Part shown: piece by piece, positions 47,099 through 61,000 of the stretch
How the letters are laid out: each line of letters opens with the position of its first letter
Position numbering within the stretch: position 1 is the first letter of the stretch
Assembly (NCBI RefSeq): GCF_900496995.4
Contig: NC_044012.1
Span: forward strand, 1-64,000
Direction of reading: 5' to 3'
Length of the DNA: 64,000 nt
From: Aquila chrysaetos chrysaetos
Lineage: Eukaryota > Chordata > Aves > Accipitriformes > Accipitridae
Notes under the pieces: model-generated
Database searches by the model: none
What the model was told of the DNA's origin: nothing
What the model saw: only the letters and a program-made list of their open reading frames with translations
Translations under genes and position numbers: made by a program

Positions 47099-50000
47099 GG
47101 GGCAGAAAAAACACCTTATTGACCTAATTGCACCGTACTGGAGTTCAGACTTTGATATAAAGGGTAACAGTGGGTTGGAAAAATAGCATCACTTTGAACT
47201 TTCTAAGCCAGCAAGGAAACACTAATTACAGTTTAGATTCCTAACAAAAATTTTACTTCGTTTTCACACTACGTGGTACAGAAGAGTTTAGTTTTTAAAA
47301 CAGTTTAGTCACAGTGGAAATTTTATCACTTTCCAAGCTTAAAGTCATACTAACTCAAACTCCCATGAAGTCACATTATGCCTAGAATTATGTTTGGCTC
47401 TACAGTTATTCCAGGTACTGGCAGAAGGACTCCAAAATGAGAAGGTAGGAGCCTGTGAAATGCTGACACTGCTCTATTATCAAGGCTTGTCACAGTAACT
47501 GTGCTGCATGTGCTTACTGCATCTGAAAATGTGCTGTTGATTTCAGTAAGCCTTTCATTATTCAGTATAGCACTGCTTTAGTAAACATTCCGTCACTGCT
47601 TCCATCGTGAATTCCTTCCACCCCCCTCTTTCCACACATTTAGTATTAATGTTTACTCTTAACAGAATTTTTGATTCAGAAGGAAGAAAAGTGGTTTCAT
47701 CTGTGATTCATTACCAGAAAATGTTCTGTTTCCTTTAAGCTGAAACTTCACAGTTTGTCTATGGTTATCAAGTAATATTTTTTGCTAGCTGTTAACAAGA
47801 GAGTAAGAAACACAACTTACAACTGCTAGATAAAGCTAATTACATGCTAGCACATAGATGTATCTAAACAAAACAAGGGAAGATGAAGTTTTATTCCCAA
47901 TGTTATGATTGAGGTGACTTTTGGAATACCCTTCATAAGCCACAGATCTACTCTCTTTAACATCTCTGTAGTTATTAGTTTAGATTTAGGAGCCCAGGTA
48001 TACAAGTAATTCCAGAGAATGCAAGAATAAATGTTCTACAGCAGTAACTTTACTTTTCATCTGCAGATGCATTTAAAATGGCAATAAAACATCAAGAGAT
48101 TTCCTTTTGAAATGCACAGATTAAATGCATCCCTTTAGATAGCAGTCACTCTTGTAAAATTATCACAAGCATTTGGGTCCCCTATGATCTTTACTTTCTG
48201 TTAAACCTTCAGGACTGGCAAGACATTTCAATTTATACACTGAACAGAAAATGAAGAAATACCTCACTATTCCTACAGCAACACTTGTACATCACCTATC
48301 TTTAAGCTAACTTGAAATGTCATCTCTGATATAACCAAGCCAGTACTAGATGAATTTAGATGGTCTAGCCTCATTATCTTTCTTCCACCTGTAAACCACT
48401 GCTGCAACCCTATTATAATGACATTATCAGATTCCTGGGATGGTTATGCTTTGAGAGAAAGAACTGCTCCGTCCCAATTTTACTCCCAACACCTTTCTTT
48501 CCTCCTTATCAACAGTAGCTTCCCAGTAGTAACTCACACTCCATTTCCATACTCACACCTCAAGCATTTTCTCCAGGTGGGGTTTCATAACCAGCTAATA
48601 GTTTTTAACAAGTGAAAGGAACCCTAGCTCTACCTCCTTCTGCCCTCAGCAGCACAGCCCTAGCTCTTCCTTTCCTCCAATGTTTACTAGGCTTATTGCA
48701 AAGCTGATTTAACTTCTGGTGAAAAGCTACACCTTGTTTTGGGCTCATGGTTTGTTTTTCTACAAAGACAGTAATTTGAATAGTCTTTGATTTACTCTGA
48801 ACATACTGAGATCAGTAAGCACTCCAGCCTGTGTAAGGTGAGCAGTGAAAACACACTGTGAACATCAAAACCTTGCTTTTTCAAAGGTAGTGGGATGCTA
48901 GCATGTTTGTCTCGTGGAACTGCGGCCTCCAGCTCAGATTGTTTACTTCTACACTTGGACAAAAACACTTGTTTCTATGCTCTGGTTTTGACTTCCTTAA
49001 AGATAAGCAGGTGGTCTGCCCTGCCTTCTTACTGTGATTGAGAACAGAATGATTTCTCCAATAGTGAAACTGTTAAAGACATACCACTCAAAATATAGAT
49101 TACAGTTTCTTTGTTCTGGCAAATAGGGACCATTGGTCCCCATACTAGTTTGGGAAAGTCAAGGACCTATCTGGGTAATACAGATATCCTCTGTAGAGCA
49201 TTCACACATGCCTTGGGAATCTTGGTGCCCTCATATGCTCTGCTGCTCCCATTACCAATTGTTTGGTTGTCCTCATTAACCATGCAGTGTGGGCATTTCA
49301 TTCCCTCTACTTCATCTCCCCACAACACTGCTCCCCTGTGGCAGAGTCTATGCATTCTACTGTCCTCCCTACACCTTGCCTATCTGTTTTTCAGTGTCAG
49401 CTATTCCAGTGCAAAGGAGTGATAGAAGCTTGGAACATGTCGTCAGCTGCTACCTTCCAGGAGCAGTTCTTCCAAAGATCTGCTGACAATGATGAAAGTT
49501 TAGTTTGCTACCTCTTCCAAAAGCAGAGATTGTGTTGTCTCTTCTCTCTGCATTTTTCCCTTCTGATTTTTAGAGCGGTTTCTCAGTACTGCCTACAGCA
49601 TTTGCTGACATTTTGGAATTAAACAGATGCAGCATTTAAATACTTACTTTCAATCCCAGGCATGCCAGAGAGGGAAAGGAGCTAAAACAAAGCACCATTT
49701 AAAAAGCTGAGGGGCTAAGCCTGCAGGAGCTTATACTCCCTCTCTTCATGTATTCATTGACTCACTCTAGGCTTAAATAGGTCCTCAACTCCATCCAAAA
49801 AATGAGGTTAATATCAGTGTTCAGCACCTCTACAACTACTTTTAAACCTGTTAAGTAGCAGAAAGCAGCAGTCTACAGTTCACAAGTATTTTACAAATGC
49901 ACGGGAAGATCTTACCAGGAACAATCTCTCCTAACAGCCAGGCTCAGATTTTAGGAAAGAGTTAAAAGAATTTACATCATGTAACTGCTCATCTGAAAAC

Positions 50001-51932
50001 TAGTCTGATGCCAAGACTACAGAACAACTAGCCTTATATAACCCATTTTAATATTGCAGCTGGATAGGAAATGGGAACATTCCAGTCTGGCCAGCAGGGT
50101 CACTACAGGCCTTGTTGATTAACAAAGGGAAACTAGGTACATTAAGGTATAGTTTCTGCAAGATTTCAGGGAAGGACAAATTTACTGGTTATCTCTTTAG
50201 GTACACTACAGGACTCTGCCCTTGGAATGCTGTTTGCTCAATTACAATAACTGGTACCATTTCTCTTCAGCAGTTCACCCTGTAGCCCATCTGCAATGGC
50301 ATCTGGCCATTTTTCATCCTCTGATGACTAACGCAAGTCACCATTCTCCATAATCCCCTGCCCTCTACAAACACATACAGCGACTCCCCCCCTCATCAAT
50401 ACAACTGTTCTTTCTGCATTTTAGTGCTGGATTTGAGAGGACAGGCTTATATACACAGAATTCAAGTTCTTTGTTATTTATGCAACGAGTAAGAGAGAAC
50501 TATTCTTATTTGAGAAGTCAACCCAAGTGTGAAGTAAAAGGATTTGCTGTAATCAAGTCTCAGACTGCAATGTGATATGGATATGTACTGTTCGGTCCTG
50601 TATGTAGCTCAGTAGGCTGACTGTAAAGGCTGTTTGGAGAACTGTTGTGCCCATTTTTCAAATCCAGAACTATAGTAAGATACCAAAGAACAGAAAAGCA
50701 AAATCATTAAAGAATTCTTAAGTTCCAAATTATCCACTTCTTTCATCCTGCCATTGCCTTGTCCAAACATTTTATGAATTGTAGTTTACAATAGAAAAAG
50801 TACAAAAGGGGAGTGTGCTCAGCAGCAGTTACATAGTCCTGCTCACAAAAGGCAACAATTGGGACAGAAAGTTTAAGGAGGATTACCCACCGTTTCCCCG
50901 CAGCTCACAATGTTGACTGTTTTGCCATGCAGATGTTATGTGGTAATAAAACACAAAGGCTGCCAGAGACTACTTCCAGTCCCCCCCAAAGCATCTCCAC
51001 CTTTGCCAGGCTGTTAATGAACACTTGCCAGGAAACAGTGACATAAATGGCTAAGGCATCCCTGCTTTTAATTTACCATGTATCACAGGGGGACAGGGAG
51101 ATGGACAGTGCTTGAAACAATAGAAAGTAGGTAAATGTTTGCCTGGAATTAGACAGGATTGACAGGTTTGAACCGGGTAATTCAGGAGGTTTCTTTCCTG
51201 TCCATGGAAGCAAAGCAGTTCAAAGGGTATCTGGCAAAGTCCTGAAATTAAGAGAGATGCATGGAATATCATAAGTGGTATTATTTGGCACAGCCTTCTC
51301 CCCAGCACTCTTTTGCTTCTGCTTTGGGTATATTTAGTAAATAGAAGCTTATATGAAGGACTGCCAGAAAAAAGACCCTTTAACAGAACTAGTATTTCCA
51401 GTTAGAAGCAATGGGCCTGGGGACACAGAAAATTCTTCCAGGCAACAGACAAGGAGAGCCAAGAGTTATAAAAATACTACTTACTATACATTAGGGTTGT
51501 CCCAGCAACACAAAACCAACCATAACATTATGAAGAGTGAAAGAAAAAAGCAGCACTAAAATTTTACAATGACAGCCTTTCTTCCATAGCACTGCTTCAA
51601 TTTCAGTTGACATTACTTCCACTGCAATGGACTATGGCTGATAGATCATATCCTCAGATAACAGGGGATAGCACATCACTGCTTCCTTTCTTTTGGAGGC
51701 ATATTGTTTCATGCAGCTCAGTACTTTAAGTCTGCAATGATCCTTTTCTATATTTCAATAAAAAGGGAGCTTCAACTCAACCAAAATAAAGACTTCTCTA
51801 AATTGCTTTCCTTTTCACCCTTGTCTCCTTACAGCACATGAACTAGAGGACATCTTTTCCTGGCCCTTGAATTGCAGATGTATCTGCTGTGCACCAGGGC
51901 TTATTGCTGGATTTACATAGCCGCATGTATTC
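47099..51932. other. Intergenic between convergent GABARAPL2 and ADAT1
   Basis: About 4.8 kb of AT-rich sequence. The part next to 51932 should be ADAT1 3' UTR on the minus strand, but I found no convincing polyadenylation signal close to the stop; the nearest AATAAA I noted on the minus strand is at 47895-47890. Open frames are short and without motifs. Confidence 0.5.
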
Positions 51933-52065
51933 TCATGTGAAGTGCAGGTATTCCGTGGCATTCTTGACCCAACCCAGCAGGGCTTGGCTACGCAGTACTT
52001 TCCAGGCTTCTTGATAATTTAATGCAGCTTCCTTGTAGTCCCAGTAAGTTTCTAGAGTCTTCATC
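51933..52065 (-). CDS. ADAT1: ADAT1 terminal coding exon
   Basis: Acceptor TTTTCTATCAG ends at 52066. Encodes 43 residues beginning (R)[15 protein letters not shown] and ending [10 protein letters not shown], with TGA at 51935-51933. The EYKEAA-type and YQEAW segments match the human C-terminus as recalled. Confidence 0.9.
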
Positions 52066-55000
52066 CTGATAGAAAATGCACAACAACAAAAACATTTCTA
52101 TTATCCTATTGGATGGAATGTTACAAAACGAAAAAAGCAATCAAACATCTAAGAACATGATGATGCCCTATGAGCTCTTTAATGCTACTAAGTGAAATTC
52201 TCTTGTGCTTCTAGGGAGACTTGGAGAGGCCTAGGCCCTGAAGCTAGTATATCTAGACATTGTCAGCAGTCTTCCAAAAGGAAGCAAAACTCCTCCTCTA
52301 CCATGCTTCATACCCACTATCCAGCAATAGAAGTGTCAGTGTTTGACAATAGGTTACAGAAAACTTCCCTGATAGCAAAAAATGTTGACACAAAGCAGAA
52401 AAGGTGGCTAGAGACAGGCACTTTGATTTGGGTGGAAGTAGCCTTGTTTTGCTAGAAGAATGGATACGATTGCTGGCTGGAAGGGAAGGGGACAAGGACG
52501 AACGGGACAGCTTTGCTTTTCCAACACAAAACAATGGGGAAGTGCAAGACAAAGGAGAAAATATTTTTTAATCTTCTCCCTGAAGCAAAAGAGACTCAGC
52601 TTTTTTGGTGCTCTGTTCCCCTTCCTGCTGCTCCCCACAATCTCAGCAGAACCACTGGTCACTCTGCCAAGTACATTATACCATTGATTTTCAAAATAGG
52701 GAAATTCAGGTCAAGAGTATCTGAACACAAGTGCCTCTAAGACAATTTCATCAATACTTTTTCCCTTTCCTTGCATTCCTTTCCCAGCCTCTTTCATCTC
52801 CTTTTGCCAAACAGTCTGTCAGCCACATGTGGCACGTAATGTTTATACATTCAATCCAATATGAAGGGAAGATCATAGGCAACATGACCTTCATCAAGAA
52901 AGAGGAAGAGCCAAGCTACTATAGGAACCCTAATCTAAAATGTCTGAGAACCACTGCACTAAAGGCAATATTGATCACCACCACCTACCCCAAAAAAAAC
53001 CCCAACAAACCCAAAAAAACTAACAGCAGACCACCAGAAGCTGTATTTCAGGCATTCAGCATTCTGCTATAAATGTATTTCTGGAACACTGTGACGTGCA
53101 TAGCAAGCCTTGAGATATTATCTATCCTGCAGACTTTAGGTTCAGAAAGTGCAAGAGTGGACAACCTGTCCATGCCATTGCTGAACGTGGGAGATGTATA
53201 CTCTCTTACAAACCTGCCTGCACTCTTGTCACAGCTAATCCATTTTGCTTTCTTTACCTCTTTTGCATTAATCAAACTCTGTGAAACTAACCTCCGAGTT
53301 GCTCTGGAAAGTTCCATGGAAGGGCCCATTGCAACTCTCCTCCACCTGGCCAGTGGAACAGTCACAGAACGCTATTATCAATGGTGGATCATGGTTTAGG
53401 AGTATCACTGAACAGGCAAAAGACCAGCAACTACCTGCATAAGCAGCATTCAGGAAACAAACAACACAGGTCCAAGAAGGGCCAAGGTCAACCTACCACA
53501 ACCAGGTCCAAATCCCTAGTGAGGGCAAGCTGTTCCTCTCCCAGGTACTCCAGCTTGTACCTCAGACATGGTACAAACCACTTGCATCTTCTCCTCCACC
53601 TCTCTGGGGAGCACTATGCATGCTTACACTCGAGGATAATGACTGAATCATTCTTTAGGAAGAAACTCTCTTATGCTAGCACGCTTCTTGCACTTAAAGT
53701 ACATCTGACATATTTGTTTAAGACTTTGACCCTGCCCTTCTTCACTATAAATGCATCTAATGACTTATATTTGTCCTTTATCATAGAGTAGCTAATTATC
53801 AGATGCTGGTTACATCTTCAAATCACAGCTACTTGTACTTATGAGGGCACATTTAGGATGGTCAAAGATCAAAAAAGAATTACACAACACAGATTTTTTC
53901 AACTGACCCAATCCTGTTAAAGGTGAAACAGCTGTTTTCCTTGCATTTGCTGCGGATGCACATATATAGATATACATCCAGATAAAGATAGATCGACACA
54001 TTCCACCTGCCACTAAGCCAAGAACGAGACTCCAATGCCTAGCTGTTCTTCATTTCTCCCTTGCTAAATCTTGCTCTTTTTCCTGCATCTGCTGGCAAAT
54101 CAATGGCTCTTCAACTCATATCCGGCAGACTGATTCAATTTAACTAAAACACATATGGGATTTTTGTAACCTAGATTATTCCAACAGACCTTTGCTTGGA
54201 AACTGTTACAGTAGACAGTAACGGAAAACATAGCTAGCACAAAAGCAGGATAGACAGTAAGGAGCAGCTCAGTATTTTCACCCCACTGTAGCAGCTATAA
54301 AAGCACATGTGACTGCAGCCTCTTGGGGTCTCATTCTCCAAGCAGACAATATCACTCCAGGATTTAACAGTGGATGCAAGAGAAAGCCGCATCTTAAACA
54401 GCTTTCTCAAAGAACTGCCAAAATCAAAGATTTATTTAATTCATGCTCAACTTCTCCATTAAGCTTCTAAGAAATTTTCAACATATATACAGGAAAAATG
54501 CTTTCAAATTTGAAGTACATTACATCTGCCTAAAAACCTCACATGATTTGACTGTATCTCAGCTTTGGTTGGGCCATTAAGGCTCTGAGCATTAGTAATG
54601 AAAAACCTGTGACTTTTTTGGCACAAGTGAACAGTAGTTTGCTGCCCCAGGCAAAGTCCAGTGCAATCATACGATCTCCAGCCTATCCAGGTTTGCCTGA
54701 CTACATTCCTTTTACGTTTCCCTTTACTATTTCAATCTTGCCCCTACACTACTGTGTAAGAGAGAGACAGAGTGATTCCGATGGCTGTGCGCCAGAGACA
54801 TGAGAGGCAATGCACAGATTTCATTCTGAAAGGTATCACACTCTGGGAAAAAGCTTTACACAAATCACCATTGTGCTTTAAAACGTTCATGTGCTCAGGC
54901 ATGTGCAAAGCTGAGCAGAAATGGGCTCACAAGCAAGGCAGCCTGCAAAGAAAAGCAATACGCTGCTGCGATACTTTCTTCTTGGCAACAAACCCTACCT

Positions 55001-58000
55001 TTAACCCCATATTCAGTTTCAAACATTTACATTCAACCCATAATGTACTTTTGAGATTACAGACATATTGCACAAGAAAATGTTGACATAAGCACAAGGC
55101 ATCAACCAAAACATTCCTCTTACACAAAAATTAATGAATCGCATCTAAGAGGGCAAAAGCTCACAGATCTTCAATATATACAAGTCTGTTGTGAATCCAT
55201 AACGATAGGGGGCCAGAAAACCATACTTGGCCTGATGCTATTAGTATCTTCTTCAATGCTTCAGATAAAACGCAGTCATTACAGGCAAACTTTGTAATTG
55301 ACACCAATTGTTAAGAAGATACAGAACAAAGTCACAGAGTGAGCTAACTCAGTGAGTTCCACTAAAATACAACAAGTTTTAACAGTAATGTAAGGTTTTG
55401 CAGCATTTGGAAGACTGTTACTGCATTGCTCTGTCTAGCTCGGGAGACCAGATTTTCAAAACATTATTGAAAAATTGGAAAATGAGCTTTGTGGCTTTTT
55501 CCAATGTCATCTGAAACGTGGAAAAAATTAATCTCAGAGAGGAAAAGATGTAGAAGCTCAATAGAGTAATTACAAAAAAAAAAAAAAAAGATCAAGTCTT
55601 GAGATAATTATGATGGGTAAGTATTTTCATGGGGCAGAAACTACTACTTAATAAAAGGCTCTTCAATCCAGCAAAGACCTAACAAGCACCTGTGATGTGC
55701 AGTATAGAAAAGATTTTCTTAGATCAGAGGCCCTAACTGTCCCACAGGCCTCTATGGAGTAGTAGGACCATCACAGGAATTGTTTAATGTGCAAACTTTA
55801 AAAAGAAAATTCAAAAGTGACTAGAAAATTGCAACAAAATTCTTGCCAAATGTGATGGTTGTGTTTTTTTTTAATTGGTGAACAGCAGTAACAGTGAAAC
55901 CGCACCTCTCCCATTACAGTTACTTTCACTAGGCTGATACTTCCTTACAATCATCCTCACTCACTCCAGCAGCAAATATTTAGCGGTCATCTGGCAGAAT
56001 CCTTTTGTTTTTCACAAATGAACATTGGCAAAGAGCATTAAACATGAAGCCCAAGTGAAGGTTCTATATTCAGTCTAGATATTTAAATCTTAAAGCTATC
56101 TGAAAGTCCTTGCACTCCTCTGCACAACGGCCCACTTCCTCCAGTTAGGTGTCACTGGAACTGAAATCGCCCATACTGCAGACTGAATGGGAAGAAGGAA
56201 GAAAGCACAATCTTAATTGTGATGGCTCCTGACTACAATTTAAGAGAAAAGAGGATCAGTCATCCATTTAACAAGCCCAGCAAGAAACCTGGGGCAGGTT
56301 TATGTTACAAAGTCTCCCTTAGATTCAGACAAAGGGTTGCACAGCCAGCCACACCTTGCACAAACAGCAATGCCTGGTGACTCTGTATGGTGGATGCCAC
56401 TGTATGACAAAAGAAGGCTTTCACTTCTTCAGGTGATGAACAAGGCATGGTTTTTTTCTACCAGCAGGGTAAAAAAACAACAATGCAAAAACCCTCCTTT
56501 GCCATATTGCCACCAAGTGACCTGTAAACAACAAGAATACTGCAGAGGTTTTTACATAACAATTCAGATTAGCAATGGCACAACACTGCCCAATGGTGTG
56601 TCATCATGCCTTTGACAGTGAGCATGGAAAACATGGGGAAAAAAAAAAAATGGATTTACGTACCAGTAATTTCAAAACATTAACACAAAATTGCATGTGA
56701 GAGGGAGTCAACAGAAAAGAATGAAGTATGGCAGGTGGAGGTAACAGGTTATAAAGAAACAAATAACATTTTAGATAGTCTAGCTAGAGACATGAGTGAG
56801 AATTTAAGTAAGGCACAGAAGAGAGAGATCATAGAAATTATCAGGAAGGAAGAAAGAAAGTGGGACAGCACAATACAGCACTATCTGGCTCTTGGTGAAG
56901 AAGTAGCTAATGCCAGCCAAACACCACCTCCTTCTCACAGTCTCAGCTGAAAGCAAATAAACTAAATCCTGAAAAAAACAACTGCTGAATGTTATGCTTA
57001 GCATCTTAGCTAAGCTACACCACTACAAATTCCTAAACTTGACTTTTAGGAGAGCCAGTGAAGTTCTGTCCCAGTAGGCTCTCTACCTGTTCCAATTTAA
57101 CAGTGCCAGCACTGATCCACTGGAGAGAAGTGAAGAATGAAAGAGAAAGGAAGGCAAAAAAGCAGGAGAAGCAGCTTTAGACACAGAAAAGAAGAAACCA
57201 AAAGAACATCAGAAGCAGTATGCTAGTTCCATGTAGCTTTAACTGCCCCAGTATCTTAGGTCTGACAGTGGACAACCATAGATGAAGGAAGGGTTAAGTA
57301 AAGTATGATCCTTGTCCTAATATAGCCTACAGCTACCAAGACAAGCTGTTCAGCAAATCTGAAAGGACTACAGAATGAGATTCCCTTGATGGAGCAGAAA
57401 GGATGGGAGGCAAAACACCAAAAAGTGGACTAGAAGAGGCAGGGCAGGAACTCGGGGATGAAGTGGGAAAAGGAAACTGGGTGACAGCATAGCACTAGAG
57501 CCAACGATTGGTGGGAGGAGATAACAAGATACCTCTGAATGGGAAAAAAATGCAAAACTGGGTAACAGTTGAATACACAGAAGTTTAGAGGAAACAATTT
57601 GAGAGTGGGGGATTTTTTATCTGAAGTCCACTCAAATTCAGACTACAAGGGGGAAAGGAAGAAAACACATCAGAATATTGTGTAGAAAGGGAAAGGGAAG
57701 AAGAAGGAAACAGCAATACGAAGACATTTTTTAATTTTGCTTTTTAAGTGAAGAGTAGGAAAAACAAAGACTTCAGAAGGAAAGCAACTGGACAAGCTGA
57801 CTGGTGAGCTAGCACCTCTACTGTAAAAATAGAGTTTGTGCAGCCTAAAAATGATGCCACATCTGCAAATCAGCTGGACTTTGTCAGGAGAAGCCCAGAC
57901 AGAAAAATGGTAGAGGACAAAAAAGTCAAAGGAAATTACAAAGCCACTGGAGTCTAGAAAAGCCCTGAGGTGAAGTGACTTTATGTAAGCAGCACATGAT

Positions 58001-61000
58001 CAGCACAATGAGTACCCAACAATGCACCAGCTCACACTCTGTTCTGAGGAAATTATGATGGCTATACAAGTAAGGACAATCTCCCACCCAAAAGAGGCTA
58101 ATAATTTTATATTTAAAACTGAATTTATGGGAAAGTGTATCTCTACTTATAGAATCAGTTGAAACCATTTCAGCAACAGCACGGCTCATGTTGACATCAG
58201 AACTTTAAAATAGTTATGAGACACTTCTACAGACACAGAAGGTAACTGCAATCTTTAATTCACAAAACTCAAAAGCAAGCAAGAGCTAGTAATTAAAGAT
58301 CCAGGGTGCGCTTGCTTTGGCTAAATTCATGTCATGTCTTGGTACCATGAAAGGCAGAAATGGCCTATCTCCCCTACTTCCAGCCACACGTATCTCCTAC
58401 TTCCTTTGCATGCATTTTATTATCTGTTTTAGCTTTCCATGAGCCAATTCAGCTCATTAGTCCAACAGAAAACACAGAAGACAAGGAAATTGTTTTCTGC
58501 CACATTAGCTAGTTGAACTGGCTCACTATAAGGTTGGAGAAGTGCTACTGATACAAGACAGAAAACAGGAATCTGCAGCCAGTAGCAGCAGAGACTGCTG
58601 CAGGACCATCCTCATCAGCAGCTACAAGCAGTTAAATTAGCTCAAGAGCTGGTATAATTGCATCCCAGAGCTGGTGAAACCATACCTGGAAGTAAGTCTA
58701 AAATAAAATAAACCTTCCAAGGCAATGGATTTGGAACCTTCTACATCTCTCAGAATCTCTAAGTGGAAGTGAGAGATAAGTTTCTGCATATATGAAACTA
58801 TGCCATGCTCTATGGTAGTTATTCAGGCTGGAATACCACCAAATACGTAATGCACATAATGCACTGCCAGACCAGATGATTACCACAAGAAACTCCAGTC
58901 TGATAAACCAAACTTGTTTCTAATAATGTAAAAGAAACCTCCAAGTATGGCTTCCTCAGACAAAAGCTTCTTTCTGTTCTTTCCAGAAAGTCTCCGTCTC
59001 TGTAACGTATGCGTTGCAGAAAGAGCCCTACACACTCTCTCACCTTACCAGCTCTTACTCCATCATACACTTAGATGAAAAATGATTTTAGCCTAAACTT
59101 TTACTCAAACTCTTCCTTCTTGTGAAACAAAGAAGTGGCATTTGATATAATTACTAAACACCAACCAGATATCAATAACCCCCATGACAATTTTGGGACG
59201 GGGAGTTTGAATGCCAACATGGGTACAGTGCTGCATGCAGCTGATCTGACAGCTCACGTTTTCAAAAAAGATACTACTTCCTCCTCTCATCTCCCTCTTC
59301 ACTCCTTCCCCAGCTGTCCACTGCCACTTTCAGACAAGACCACTTTACCTCATTAAAAAAAAAAAACCAACCACATCCACCAAAATGTAGAGTTTCCTGC
59401 CAAGACAGCAAGTTGAAGAGGCTTACAGAGGTGTCCAACAGACACCAGATCTAGTGCAAGAGAAGGACAAGGCTCCACTAATCAGCAACAGAGTTTACCC
59501 TTTTGAAAAGTAGTAAGCCTTCAGAAGAGATCAGCTGCCCCAAATTCCTACCTTAACTCCAAACAAACCACCTGCAATTTCTTCTGTCTGTCATTAATAC
59601 ATGAGATGCGATAGCTATTTCTCCAAGGAGGTGATTAAAAAGACCAAAAAGAGAGTCTTCCTAATCCATCAAGCACTTGCCATATTTTTCAAGTATCAAA
59701 TTTTAACAATGAACTTATCTAAAGTGAGATTCATGAGCAGATTCTGGTATCATCACAGTATTCTTCAGTTTCATTAAGATATATTCACTCTTCTAAATAT
59801 AACTAAAATTTCTTTACCGGAGAGTGTCTGGTAGATCCTCTTGTGAAATACTTGTCACCAGCTTTTGGAATGTATGGAAGAGTTCCACTTTACAGATCTT
59901 GGATCTGATGAAAAAAAAGAAGTCAGAAATTCTGATGGAAAAAAAGAAATCAGAAATACATTCCTCTTACAGCTGAAGGTAGTAGACCCCAGCTGAACAT
60001 TTTTGATAAAAAACATTACGTTCACTTCTCAAAGAATGTAAAAGGTTCACCACAACTTAATTTTTTCCACCCCATCCAAGCTGCCCACCTGTTACAGTGT
60101 ACTGCCACACCACCTGCCTTTTCTCTTTGTTTTAAATGTTATATTGACAAAGAGCTGCATTGCCCCCATTGTCCCAGCCAGCACTCTCTGTCTGCAGAGA
60201 GAACATTTTAACATCCCCACATCGTTATCCATGTGAGACTGCACCGTCATCAGCTCACAACTACAGTGAAGTTGAGTCCCAGAACTGACCAAACAAGCAC
60301 AGAAGGACTCCAAAGGCTTGTTCAAACTGGCAAACTTTGTATTATTCAGAACAAATAAAAGAACCAGCAGAAGTATCTGGAACAATGCTGTTCTTTTCAC
60401 AATAGTGACAAGGACACATTCACATTCAGCAACAGCTGCAGGGCAGTTGAATACGAAGAGGCTCATAAAAAAAATAAAGCAAGTCAAAGTTTGAAAGGTC
60501 TTTTGAAGATACCATATGCATCCCTATCAGCTTTAAGCCCTTCTCTTCCCCCAAAGAGAAGGCAACCAGAAGAGCTGTTTATGAAGCAGGGTTTGTTTTT
60601 GAAAGCCCCAGCTATCTTCTCTATTTAATTAAATTCTCTTTATACACTTGTCTTCACAATGACTGATTCAGTTCTCAAACATGTGCAAGCTGATTCTCCA
60701 GAAGCATTGGGGAAAAAAAAAAAAAACCCAAACAAAAACAAACTACCAATAAAAAAACCTTCCTATTTTGTTAGTACGTTCTTTAAGAACCCCAAAATTG
60801 GCATGCAAAGATGCTCTAAGATTTAATCTTCATGTTAATCTGTCAAAGGTTCATATTGTAGTTTTTGGTGTTCTAGTTGATTAAGCATTAACAAAAGCAC
60901 ATACCAGACATTTACCTACAAATTCCTTTTAGTCAGTCAGCTTTGCCTTCCTTGATATTTAGTGTTATCTAGCATATTGAGGACAGGGCGGGGAAAACCC

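Noticed and set aside
60092..60487. 131-codon minus-strand frame considered as an extra ADAT1 exon
   Set aside because: The flanking ADAT1 exons at 62611-62710 and 59818-59904 join in phase without it and match the human order, and its sequence is unrelated to ADAT1.
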